A stretch of 64,000 bases of DNA from Psoroptes ovis. Its lineage: Eukaryota > Arthropoda > Arachnida > Sarcoptiformes > Psoroptidae. The notes below the pieces were generated by a model. That model saw only the letters and a list, made by a program, of their open reading frames with translations. It was not told where the DNA came from and searched no databases. The position numbers were made by a program, and so were the translations under genes. The stretch is from assembly GCA_002943765.1 (NCBI GenBank), contig PQWQ01000016.1:1054001-1118000 (forward strand). Direction: 5' to 3'. Each line of letters begins with the position of its first letter. Position 1 is the first letter of the stretch. This document shows, piece after piece, positions 27,301-39,336 of this stretch.

Positions 27301-30300
27301 GGAATATCCCGAAATATTCCGACATTTTTCTCAATTCAAATCCAAAGATCGATAGATTTAGATATCTTTAGAGATATGATCGAAGAGAAAGATAAAAGAT
27401 AATTCATTTATTCATTTATTGTGAATGAATTGAATTTGAAACAAAAATCGAAAATTTGAAAATGAAAATGAGAAATTCAGATTCAAATCCATTGCAAATT
27501 CATAAATATATTTCATTCGAAATTCATTAACAATTCAAAATTCTAAACTCATTTCCACTTTATTTTCAAATTCATCAAGAATTCAATTCTTCAATTGCTT
27601 TCTCTCTCTCATATCTCAGATCCAAATATTCTTGATATTGCAGAATATCCATTTTGATTCATTCATTTATTCATTCAATGATCACATCTACTACTGCTAA
27701 TGCTGTTGCTTTTGCTTTCAAATGACAATTGTTCGTATTTAATATTAATACAAATACGAATACGAATAATAATAACTAATTATTAATAAAGATAATAATA
27801 ATGAATGAATATATGCGTTCATTCCACAATAATAATAATAATAATTAATTATTGAATTTTGCCTCGAATAATAGAAAAATGAAAATGAAAATGAAAATAA
27901 TTCAAAAGCAATTAAAAAGCAATAATAATAATAATAATATGGCCAGGAATATGGAAATAAATAAATAAATTTCCTGCAAAAAAAAATATTCAGTTGAATC
28001 TACTGAATATTTACCAAATTCAAATTCAATTCAATTATTTCCATTGTTTTCGAATGGAGAAAATATTGAAAAAATAGAAATGCAAATTAGTCGATTATTA
28101 ATGAGTGAGTGGATGAGTGAGAGCGTAAGGCATGTCTACCGGGTAAAATACAGGGATAATAAATATCTACGAGAAAATATTTCTACGGGAAAACACCATA
28201 TGTATGAAACATTTGCATATTCTTTCATTTCATCATCATCATCATCTTCATCATCATTGTGATTGTATAATCGAGAATAAAGTGTGTTTAAATAGCACTT
28301 GATTACCATTACAATCCATTATAATTATTAATGATTCTTATATTTTTTGATTATTATAACTATATTATTATCATAACTATTAATATTCAATCTATTGTGG
28401 TTGTCCGGAAAGTTATGGCCGGTTTTCATGAGCAACTTTGATTAATTAATCGAAATGAACTTTTCGGACAGCCTAAATAAATTATTATTTTGTTTCATTC
28501 TTGTTGCTTATCCAATTTTCATTTAATATCATATTTTACCATTGTTTTTTTTTTCTTCGTAGATAATCACATTGATCGATGTTAATCCAAAAATTGGTCC
28601 ACAATCCGGTGGTACACGAATATATTTAAGTGGTAAAAATCTAAATATCGGTTCGAATGTTGCCATTTATTTAGATGATTTACCTTGTATTGTTGAACGG
28701 TTAGTATGATTTGGGATTATTGTTTTGCTTTATTTTTGTTTTGTTCTGATTCAATGTTAAAATCATCATTTTGTCTTGCTATGTTTTGTTTACCCTCGCT
28801 TAGATCATTAGCAAGCAGTTTTCAAATGAGTTGTCGTACTAGTGCTGCACCTTATTCATCATATGTTGTGACTAGTTTAACATTAATGATTGATGGTGCT
28901 AATTATTCGTTGAGCAATCCATTTTTATACACTTCCGATCCGATTATTGATCGTATTGAACCGTTGCAAAGTTTTTTCTCAGGTGATCGTATGATTACGG
29001 TTATTGGTTCACAATTTACATCCATTCAACAGCCACGAATGTTAGTATTTGTACCGCGAAGTACCAACAATAACAATATACAACAACAACAAACAACAAA
29101 AACTCAAAAACAACCAGTTTGGTCATCATTCAATGATGTTCATATGATGATGAATGTTCAATCGATTAATGAACAATCGAATGATCAATATCGTTTGATC
29201 AATGAATCGGTTCGTATTTTGCAAACATTCATTCATTTTTCACTTTTATTTATTTTATTTTATTCGATAGCTTTGTACTGTAATATCTTCGATCAAAATG
29301 ATCTGTCAATCTCCAATGATTAATGGTGATTTAGAATCATTGGCAAACAATCTCAGTAATGCTAATCAACAACATCATCATCATCATCATAATCATCAAC
29401 AACAACATCATCGTCATAATTCAACATTGCATCACATTCCAAATCAAATTTATTTACAAATCGGTTTCATCATGGACGATACAATATCAGCCTTACACTT
29501 GGATATTTACTATCCGAATCTAGATTCTCGAATGCTTTATGTGTCAGATCCAAGTATTTATTCGATAAACAATGGACATGGCAAGTCGATCATGATTGAT
29601 CGTGACAATTCGGTAGAGCAAGGAATTTTACCATTCGATGGTGATGTTATCATAATTGAAGGTGAAAATTTAGCTGTATTATTGTTGTCTGAAAATGAAT
29701 TGAATGTAACCATTGGACAGCAACGTTGTAATATTACATCGGTCAACATGAGACAAATTGTATGTCAACCTCCTAAATATCCACCCGCATCCACTGATGA
29801 ATTAGGCCGACGAACTACAATTGAATTGCCAGCAATAGTATTGAAAATTGGAAATATGCGTCGAAATCTTGGATATTTACATTATTTGAATTATTTTTAT
29901 GATTCATTCAATAGCCAAACATCAGATGAACGAGATGATACATCAAGATTTTATCATCAAAATCATCCTCCATATAATAGCTATGGAAATCGTTTCGAGT
30001 CAATAAGCAATACGATTAATGTTGAATTATTGATCGTGGTCTGCATATTGATTGGCACAATCTTGACCATCATATCTATCATCATTTTGGCAGCTTATAA
30101 ACACAAAACCAATGAAGCTGAACGTGAATACAAACGTATTCAATTACAAATGGATACATTGGAGAATAATGTTCGTTCAGAATGTAAACAAGCATTCGCC
30201 GAACTTCAGACTGATATTCTTCATGCAAATGGTCTTTTAGGATCACAAGATCTTTCTAAAATTTCATTACCGACACATGATGAACGTACATTTCTGCTGC

Positions 30301-33300
30301 GAATGTTTCTTGCTACTGGCACAACATTGCCATCCATGTCTTTATCCAATTCAGCTTCTACATTGACATCTAGTAGTAAAGAAAATCAAACTATTGATCA
30401 ACAATCAAATTTTGTGATAAATAATTTAAAAGCTTATCACAATCTTTATGATGTATTATGGAATTGGTCACCATTTTTCAAAAATGATGATGATTCAACT
30501 TCGCCTAATGATTTTGATTATCAATATAATGATGATGAAAGAAAAAGTGTGACAATAGTCTTGGAACAATTTCATCAATTATTATTAAACCGAACTTTTT
30601 TATTAACACTAATCAATACGCTGGAACAACATACAAAAACTGTTCAAGAACGTATGCGTTTTGCTTCATTGTTGATGATCACCCTGTTAGATCGAATGGA
30701 ATATTCATTCGATATTATGAGACATTTATTAGCGAAATTAATTGATCGTTATGCACTTGGCAAACATATGCATCATAATCAATCAATCAAACGAAATGAA
30801 ACGATTGCAGAAAAAATGCTCATTGATTGGCTGGCTATTTGTTTGTTTAAATATGCACGCGAAATATCGAGCATGCCATTTTTCTTGATGTATTCGGCTA
30901 TCAAACATCAAATCGATAAAGGTCCAGTCGATTATGTGACTGGTAATTCAAGGTATTATCAAGCATATCAAATTGAATCTTTAATCATTAATCATTTTAT
31001 ATATTTTTTTACAGGTATTCACTTTCTGAAGATAAATTATTACGTGAACAAATTGATTATAAAACATTGACAGTAAATGTTTTATTAGATCATAAATTAC
31101 AGCAAGCATTACCTTTATCGATCGTTCGTTTCAGTGGTAATACTAAGCATCGTAATCGTATACTAATGCCAACGACTTTATCGACGAATCGATTGAAAAA
31201 ATCATCTGATCATCATTCGAATGTTAATAATAATTCGGATGAATTGCAATCTCAGGATTCGAATGTAAATAATAATTATGGTCGTACTAGTGGTGATCAA
31301 ACAACCAGTTCTACGGATGTCACCACAGCTACTGTCACTGATAATAAAGAATATGATTGTGAATATTATCCGATTCGTATATTAGACTGTGATACAATTA
31401 CACAGGTTAAAATGAAAATAATTGATTCATTATTTCGTTATGTGGCTAATCATGAACGGCCATCTATCAGTGATTTACAATTAAGTTGGCGTTGTTATAA
31501 GCCAAAACAATCGGCAACATCACAGCAACCTTCAAATTCTTCATCATCATCATCATCATCTACATCATCATCGATTCATAATCCTAATTCAACATTACGA
31601 ATGACAACAACAACAAATAATAATAATAATAATTGTGATTATAATGGTACTGAAGCTAGTTTTAATAGTGATCAATCACCAAGTCGTATGATGAATATGA
31701 TGATGATAAATAATAATAATAATAATACTAACAACAACATCAACAAACAACAATCATCAACATTGGTCTATCAAGATGTATACGGTGTAGCATCGTTAAT
31801 GTCAAAAAATGATGCAGATAAAATTTATAATGCTAGTCGTCGTAGTGATCTATCAATGGAAATGTCTGACATAATACTCGATGATTATGATCATTCTACA
31901 CAAATCATGACAGCCAATGAAGCCATTTGGCGACGTTTGAATACGATATCACATTATGGAATCGGTGAAGGAGCCGTACTGGTGTTGTCGATTAAATCAT
32001 CAAATAAATTATCACCAACATATCAACCTACGTCTGTTTATGAGAAACAATGTTTGATGAATGGTGATGAACAACAGCAGCCTGTTACAATCGGTAATGA
32101 TTATCCAACATTATACAATTCGAATGTTAATGATGATAGTTCAGAATTTCATTTATATGAACAAATACCGGCTGATCGAAATTCATTTTATGGTTGTAAT
32201 GCTAATCAAGATGTTGTTGTTGTTGAAAATGTATATAATCTATCTCAGGCATCATCATCATTGAAACCATCTATGAATATGCATTTTGCTGCATCAGCAC
32301 AACAATCATATCAACAAATCTATGGAATAGGTAATATGCCTAATCCATATAGACAATTACGGCTATCATCACCATATCGACCATCGACAATAACAAGCAA
32401 TCATCATCGATCATTCGCTCGTAATGTTTATGATCGTTTGAGTTTATTTATGCGAAGTAATACATCGCCTAAACGTTCTAAACATCATCATCATCATCAT
32501 CATCATCACAATCATTCATTTCAAATCAATCAACGAACATTTCAAAATTCAAACATTTTCAATTCGAATAATAATAATCATATTAATGAATTACATAATG
32601 TTTGGCATCTTGTTAAGCCATCTAGTTTGATTGCTGATTGCGCTTTCGATCCTGATTCAATCAAAAGTTCATATAATCTACGGACAATGCATCAAAGACG
32701 AGCTTTCAAGCGGCGACAAAGACAACGTGCTTTTATGAAGACAAACAGAAAATGTACATCATCATCATGTCAAGTAAATCTTGATCAAATGGCAAACATG
32801 TTCAATAATTCTGTATCAATGAATTCGTTAGCAATAAATTCACCAATGCCAGTGGCTACAGCAGCTACAACAGCACCCAACGATTCAATGTTGAATACAT
32901 CTGCATCATCACTATTGTCATCATTATTTTGTTCAGATTCACAACAACAACGACAGCATCAGCAACAGCAGCAGCAACAACAACAACAGCAATCAAACAT
33001 TTCAACATATTTAATGCATCGATCAATTCCAGAAATATATTTAACACGTTTATTGACCACTAAAGGAACTATTCAACAATATGTTGATGATTTTTTCCAA
33101 ACCATATTCACTGTTGATCAACATTTACCCATTGCAATCAAATGGCTATTTGATTTTTTGGACAATTCAATTACTGATACCAATACATTGATACGTTGGA
33201 AAAATGATAGGTACACTTTGCTATTTGATTTTTAATTTATTGAAACCCTATTAATCGATTTTATTTATTTTATCATTCGAAAATAGCCTTATTTTACCAT

Positions 33301-34040
33301 TTTGGGTCTCAATGATACGAATGCCAGAAATTTTATTCGACATACAAACAAACAGTAGTATCGATGTTTGCTTGGAAGTTTTGGCCAAAAATCTTATCGA
33401 TAGCTGTCAATGGAACAAAGAAAACAGTAACAATGGTGGTGTTACAAACATTGGTGGTGTTGGTGGAAATAATAATAATAATTGTCATACACAAACGGCC
33501 AAAGATTGTCCATCAAGTAAATTACTGTGTGCACGTGATGTTGCCCGATATCAACAAATGATTAGTCAATATTATAAAGACATTTCATTACTGCCACCTA
33601 TTAATGAAGGCGATATTTTTGCTTATATGAATGATGTCTCAAAGGTAATCATAGTCTAACAAACATTTAATTTCAATCATAACATTACTAACGGTCATTC
33701 TATTCTCTTTTTCTCCATTTTATAGACATTCGAAGGTAAAGTTCAAAAAGACAAAGCAATATATGAATTATTGACATATTGTCTTAATTATAAAGAACAA
33801 ATATATCAATCATTAATCATTAATGAAACGAATAATAATGCACAACATCCACAACAACAACAACAACAATTAGATCGACGATTTGAAACAATTATTTATG
33901 CTGCTATGGCAACAATTAATATGAATGAATCATCATCATCAAAGAATAATGGTCAACATCAACAACAACAGCATCAACAACAACATCAACCAACAGCCGT
34001 CGCAGAACAACAACAACAACATCAACGTTCGCGTGTCTAA
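15360..34040 (+). CDS. Plexin semaphorin receptor (partial, 5' end missing), 16 exons
   Basis: Single-pass receptor for semaphorins whose cytoplasmic part is a split RasGAP-like domain with an inserted Rho-GTPase-binding domain. Exons: 15360-15539, 19504-19638, 22811-22911, 22998-23208, 23298-23557, 23845-23953, 24044-24271, 24355-24439, 24527-24702, 24798-25049, 28563-28699, 28804-29209, 29271-30952, 31015-33210, 33287-33644, 33726-34040. All junctions are GT/AG and reading phase is consistent throughout, giving 2276 residues. In order: end of sema (GQHTVAFVGTN), PSI (NPYCGWCSLQKRC), second PSI (CKSCVMSAWDCNWC), third PSI (DCSLCQTRDD, CVWCQNQC), IPT/TIG repeats, one membrane helix near residues 1010-1033, juxtamembrane coiled coil (QLQMDTLENN), GAP part 1 (IKHQIDKGPVDYVTG), GTPase-binding domain (LDCDTITQVK) and GAP part 2 (IPEIYLTRLLTTKGT). 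Long Asn/Ser/His inserts split the cytoplasmic domain. A versus B class is undecided. The missing sema start should lie upstream of 15360. Confidence 0.95.
15954..16034. mobile_element. MITE copy, family B, in plexin intron
   Basis: Starts TTAGGTTGTCCGCAAAGTTC and contains TTGCCGATTTTCTTATGATT. The right arm is AATTGGCAAGAACTTATTGG. The two arms are inverted repeats over about 25 bp. Confidence 0.87.
18543..18625. mobile_element. MITE copy, family A, in plexin intron
   Basis: Starts GTAGGTTGTCCGAAAAGTTC, contains CGCTTAATCGAATAGTG and CCACATGAAAATTGGCC, and ends ACTTTCGGGACAACCTTGAT. Confidence 0.86.
18949..18975. repeat. (GA)n microsatellite
   Basis: About 13 GA units within the first plexin intron. 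Confidence 0.9.
19639..22810 (+). other. Plexin intron, about 3.2 kb
   Basis: Non-coding and AT-rich, with CA repeats near 21300 and 22555. No MITE or gene recognised. It separates the last sema exon from the first PSI exon. Confidence 0.8.
25220..25302. mobile_element. MITE copy, family B, in plexin intron
   Basis: Left arm GAGCTGTCCCATAAGTTCTT with GTCGATTTTCTAATAATT. Right arm AGCAAGAACTTATCGGACAA then CCTAATA. Confidence 0.86.
28395..28476. mobile_element. MITE copy, family A, in plexin intron
   Basis: GTGGTTGTCCGGAAAGTTAT, GGCCGGTTTTCATGAGCAAC, then GAACTTTTCGGACAGCCTAA. Confidence 0.85.
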
Positions 34041-34070
34041 AATGATTGACTAATCAAATAATCCTTTATG

Positions 34071-34071
34071 T

Positions 34072-34128
<57 letters not shown>

Positions 34129-34146
34129 ATATATATATATATATTT
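34071..34146. repeat. (TA)n tract just after the plexin stop
   Basis: About 75 bp of almost pure TA, starting 31 bp downstream of the stop codon and so probably within the 3' untranslated region. Confidence 0.9.
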
Positions 34147-35657
34147 GTAAATATTTAATCGATATTATTTGTTTAAATAAAAAAATAAAAATTTTGTATT
34201 TATCCATGTATGTATTTGTCGTATTTGTTGTGTATGTGTGTTTATTTTCAAATTTTTCAAAATTTTTCAATTGTGTCAATTTTGGATATTAATCAATCGA
34301 ATCAAATCAATCAATTGAATTAACAAATCAAATATGTCTTCATCTGAAATTGAAAAACAAAAAACCAGGAAAATAATATCGATGATAATATCAATCAATC
34401 AAAACGAAATCGATCGATTGATCGATTGATTAATTTATTGGTTTAATATTTAACCAAATAAATAAATAAATAAACAAACAATCTTGTCCTATTTGTATCT
34501 TCAGGCCATACATCATCATCATCATCATCAACATCGTATATTGATTGGTGGTTATGCTTCCGTGTTTGGCTGATTTTTAATTGTGTGATTTGTTTAATTG
34601 ATCATAGAAAAAAAATCTGGTTTAAAATCGGTTGAAAACGGATTTTGGATTCATTTTTTTGGTTTGGTTTGGTTTAATTTCGATTTCATTTGGAAATGAA
34701 CAATTGAATTCAATCAGTTTGTTTTTTGGCGCCAGATTCTATACGATCAACATTGTTTACTTTGAATTTCAAGCCGAAGAAGAAGAAGAAGAAATTAAAA
34801 AAATTCAAGCATTTCTTCAGGCTGAAAATACAGCCAACACCACACAAGAAGCATCTTATTTTGAATGGATGAATGTGAAGCGTTGAAATAAAACGTCATT
34901 CATTCATTCATTCATTGATTCAATGTAAGAGAGAAGAGAAGAAAAGAAAAACATGTGACTTGGCTTGAACCAGTTAAGATGTGATTGAGGACAATTTAAA
35001 AAAGACTGAATCAAGTTGAAACAAGAGAGAGCTTAATGGTTATTAAAGCTCGTACAACACACATTCAATACATCCATATATACAGACATTATTAATGCAT
35101 CCCTATCGTCGCTTTACATGCGTTTGATTTGATTTGATTTTTTCAAAATATTTTTCCAATATTCATTCCCGCAGACATTCACAAAACCAAATCATCACAG
35201 TGTTTTTATTAAACGACCATAAAAATAACCATCTCTATCTACGTGTGTGTGTGTGTGTGTGCACAAGGATTAAGTCTTCAATGTTTTCGTGTGTGTGTGT
35301 TTTGTTCTGAGTCCATATGTTTGAGTTATGTGTGTGTGTGTGTTGGCTTACGAAAATCGCAAATACATAAACAACACACACACGAAAACGAATTCACAAG
35401 TTGTTTTTTCATATATTTGTGCTGTTTGGAGCATACTCCACACATCCATACATACATCAATTGTCGCCCAATCAATCCATAGTTGTTTTTGGCGAATAAT
35501 TGAATCCATCTATCCACCATTCATCCACCATTCATCCATCTATCCACGATTATTTATTTATTCAATCAATCGGTGTTGTTTCATGAGTGTGATTTGCTCA
35601 TTTTCGGAAAAAATAAATAGAAAATAGATGTTATTATTTTTGATTTATATTTTTATT

Positions 35658-35740
35658 TAAGGTTGTCCGGAAAGTTTTTCCGGCTTAATCGCTAGAATTC
35701 GATACATGAAAATTGGCCAAAATTTTATGGACAATCTAAT
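35658..35740. mobile_element. MITE copy, family A
   Basis: TAAGGTTGTCCGGAAAGTTT, CCGGCTTAATCGCTAGAA, ACATGAAAATTGGCCAAAAT, then a mutated right end TTATGGACAATCTAAT. Confidence 0.83.
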
Positions 35741-37314
35741 TTTTTTTTTTTTTAATACGAGAAATTAAATATTTTCGCTTCTTTCGTCTCTCTGTTCTGT
35801 CTGTCTCTATGTCGCTTAAATCATCATCATCATCATCATCATACAATGTCAATGCATTTGCAACCATATGAATATGTGCATGTTTGTTGTACACACACAC
35901 ACACACACTCACACACACACACATTGATCATCAATCACATAGACAAACATACACACACACACACACACACACACATACAAACAAAATAACATATATCACC
36001 AAATATTTTATTCATATATGAATTTTACCATTCATAGAAATGGAAAAATAACAAAATTTGAACAAATTCAATTCAATTCATTATTTGTTTGTTTATATAA
36101 AATGATCATTCAACATATGAACAGAGTGCTGTCCATTTATTGAGTCAATTTAAATTATTTTTCAAATTGAATTCTATTTGTTTTAATTAATTAGTTTTTC
36201 ATTAAAATTAATTAATCCTTATTTAATTTTAATGAATTTTTTTGTTGGCCGATGAATTTTTGTCCAAAAACATTGTTTTTTCAAATTGTTGTTGTTAAGT
36301 TGAATTCATTGTCACATTTAGTTTAAGTTTCTTCATAAAACATCTTTTTGAATTGAAATCTTTTTTTCTCATTCAAATTATTGAGGTAAGGTGTATTGTA
36401 TAGCCTTTTGATCAATTTTGAATTTTGATTGTTCATGTGTTTGTGTATTTGTGTATTTGTGTGTGTGTGTGTGTACTTAAAATCTATTAATCAATATTGC
36501 AATTCGCTATCAAGCTATTTGTATGTATGTATGTATAATCTTAGCTATGACATTAACCTCTTCAAATTTTTGAATTTTTAAAAAATGAGAAGAGAGATAA
36601 CCATGCATTGTAAATAAACCAGAAAGTTCATTGATGTTTGCTTTTTTGTTTTGTTTTGTTTGGTGCTGGTGTTGGTTGCATTTACACTCTGCCAAAACAG
36701 CTGTTGTAAAAATGAATGTTAAATGTAAAAAAAAATATGTGTATAAGGTTTGAACCTTAAGTTGCTGCTTTATGCTCAAAAACAATAACCTGCTCTTAGT
36801 TCAGGTCATTCAATGTTGTTGTTGTTGTTGTTGGCAAACAAACAGTTAACCAGCCAAAAAATGTTTACGTTGAAGTTTGGTGTTGTTGCTTGAAACGGTT
36901 GTTTGATATTTTAAATATTGAATTTGTTTTCGAATGGCTCCAATATGAATGTAAATGAATTGTCATTTTAACTGAATTTTGCTTCATTTCAAAAAAGAAA
37001 AAACTCCCACATGTTCATGGTGATTGTATTGGTGAAGAAATGTAAAGGTTTATGCTGTTTGAATATGTGAATATTATTGATTTATGAGTTATAATTCAAT
37101 CGAAATCAATGCGATTGTTGTCAATCAATAATCCTCCTAATCGTAGCATTAATTTTGATAATAATAAGACGACAATATGATGATTGAAAAGCAAGACTAA
37201 TTATCTTTCTTTCTTAATAAACAAAGTAATGATGATTATCTTTTGATTTGATTTGAGCAAAAGTGCTTTGATGATAAACAATTAACCAGTGCTTTATTGT
37301 GTTACAGTTATTTA

Positions 37315-37392
37315 TTATGTTGTCCGAAAAGTTTTTGCCGATTTACTTGATGATAAACATTTGAAAATTGGTGAAAACTTTTTGGACAACCC
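37315..37392. mobile_element. MITE copy, family B-like
   Basis: TTATGTTGTCCGAAAAGTTT, TTGCCGATTTACTTGATGAT, then GTGAAAACTTTTTGGACAAC. Confidence 0.78.
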
Positions 37393-37775
37393 GAAAATCA
37401 TTATCATTATTATTATCACCATTTTCTCAAAGATAGTCAACAGTCAATATTTTTTTTCAAAAATATACAAAAAAAAGTTTAGTTTAGTGTTTTTGGCAGA
37501 TATATTTGCCTAAATATCTTTTTGTATTTGCTTTGATTTCATTTCATTTTGGCTATGATCAAGTCTAATCCGATTCATTCCAAATATTTTGTGATTTTTT
37601 TTTCTTGTTAAGGTGTCGATAGCCTTTATTTTTGAAAAAAATTTCATTTACTTCATTCAAAACTTTAAATAATATTTATTCCTTATTCACTGACAGGTTC
37701 GAATCCATACAATGTGATCGAATCCGAAAACAAAAAAAAAATTATTGAAATCAATTAATATATTTATTAATAATA

Positions 37776-39336
37776 ATGTCCAATAAACAAAATCGTCAGG
37801 TTTGTTTTGTTTTTTTTTTTTTTTTTTTGATGATCATTGAATTATGAATTATTGAATAATTAATTCAAATATTTTTCAATCATTGAATAGCAAATGAAAG
37901 AAGATTATTTGGAAAAAACATTCACCGAATATGTTGGATGTCATCCAACATATATGTTGCCATTAATACGTGCACATAATTTTATAATGCGTGATATTGG
38001 TCCAATTAATCCGACCATACGTTATTATGTGGCAATAATAGCATCAGCCAGACATCGATGCTCATTTTTGGTCGATTTTCTTTGCAAACAATTCATAAAT
38101 GTTGGTGGTAATGCTAACTGGTTGAAAGGATTACAACATGCACCGATTAAATTGCAATCATTGAATACAATCAATAAGATTTTAGCTCATCAACCATGGC
38201 AATTAAAGACAGCGCACATTCAAACATTGGCTGGACAGAGCTTGACCAGAAATATTAATTCTTGGACATTACCCGAATTGACACATGCAATTGTAATTAT
38301 GGCACATTTTCATTCATTGTGTTCATTGGCATTTGGTTGCCGTTTCGGTTATGAACCACCAGAATGTAATGTTGATGAAGATGTCGAATATGAAGAGATT
38401 GAAATTGAAGAATTAAGGTATGACAATGATGGTAGTAGTAAAATTAAAAAAATTGTCAAACGTAGTCCAGCATCGAAATTGATTGTCGAACGTTGTCGAC
38501 AACTTGAACGTGAAGATGCTAATCTTGCCAAAATAATGAATTCATTTACATTGGCTACGGCGAGTGGTGCCGAAAAACAAAAACAAAAATATCGTAACAA
38601 AGATTTGAATAATACTGAATCAAGGGATCCGAATGCAGATGGCACAAATTCATCCGATATTCGAACAGTAACAACTGACAGCAGTAAAAATACTGCTGAA
38701 TTCAAGCCAAACACATGGTCAGAAGATGAATGGCAAAAGCATAATTATGATGTATTTATTGATGATGAACAATTCACATATATTGATTTCGCTAAACGTG
38801 GCCGTACATCTGATTCATCGACATATCGCATTCAAGATTATCAATGGGATGATCAAGGATATAGTTTGTCTAATTATCTTTATCCAGATGTCGCCAGTTT
38901 TTTGGATGAAAAATTCAAAGTTGGTTACAATCTCACTTATTACACGTAAGTTTTGTTTTGTATTTATTTCGATTAAATTCACTTTCAATTATTTCACATT
39001 TTCATATGTCATAGACTTGGCCCTAAAACCAACATCGATACATCACCATTTCGTCGTGCCGTATGGAATTATATTCAAAGCATTTATGGTATTCGTCATG
39101 ATGATTATAATTATCGTGAAGTAAACATTCTACTTGAACGACAATTGAAATTTTATATTAAACATTTAGCTTGTTTTCCTGAATTAACACCAAAACATGA
39201 TTTCAGTTCAGTAATGAAAGGATTTCGTGCATCAGAAAAAATTCATGTCATCATAATGGTTGCTGAAGCACGTTTACAAGCTGAAATATTATACGCTATG
39301 CGTACATTAATGGAATATATGAAATTATCTGCATAA
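37776..39336 (+). CDS. SESN: Sestrin
   Basis: Stress-induced regulator that binds GATOR2 and restrains mTORC1, with an AhpD-like N-terminal fold. Exons 37776-37799, 37891-38945 and 39015-39336 join in phase to give 466 residues (human SESN2 has 480). Conserved stretches: ASARHRCSFLV, INKILAHQPW, LPELTHAIVIMAHFHSL, YRIQDYQWDDQGYSL, LYPDVASFLDEKF, RRAVWNYIQSIYGIRHDDYN and the C-terminal AEARLQAEILYAMRTLMEYM. The acidic pair in IRHDDY corresponds to the GATOR2-contact pair of SESN2. The peroxidase-type site keeps Cys65, but the positions of human Tyr127 and His132 are Phe67 and Leu72, and the leucine-pocket Trp444 aligns with Met. The first exon encodes only eight residues and uses a weak donor (GTTTGT), so initiation at 37894 is an alternative. 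Confidence 0.95.

Larger units (their letters stand above)
25050..28562 (+). other. Plexin intron, about 3.5 kb
   Basis: Non-coding interval between IPT exons. It holds MITE copies at 25220 and 28395 and several AAT, CAT and TTG repeats. An open frame at 28044-28262 has no protein-like features. Confidence 0.8.
34041..37775. other. Intergenic region between plexin and sestrin
   Basis: It begins with plexin 3' sequence: a long (TA)n tract then an AAATAAAAA-rich stretch around 34178 that could provide polyadenylation. It then holds CA/TG microsatellites (35240-35340 and 35890-35975) and MITE copies at 35658 and 37315. No convincing gene. The open frame at 34632-34886 encodes a short acidic run without family features. 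Confidence 0.65.

Noticed and set aside
34632..34886. Possible small gene after plexin, with an acidic EEEEE run
   Set aside because: Simple-repeat origin, no family motif and no supporting splice structure.
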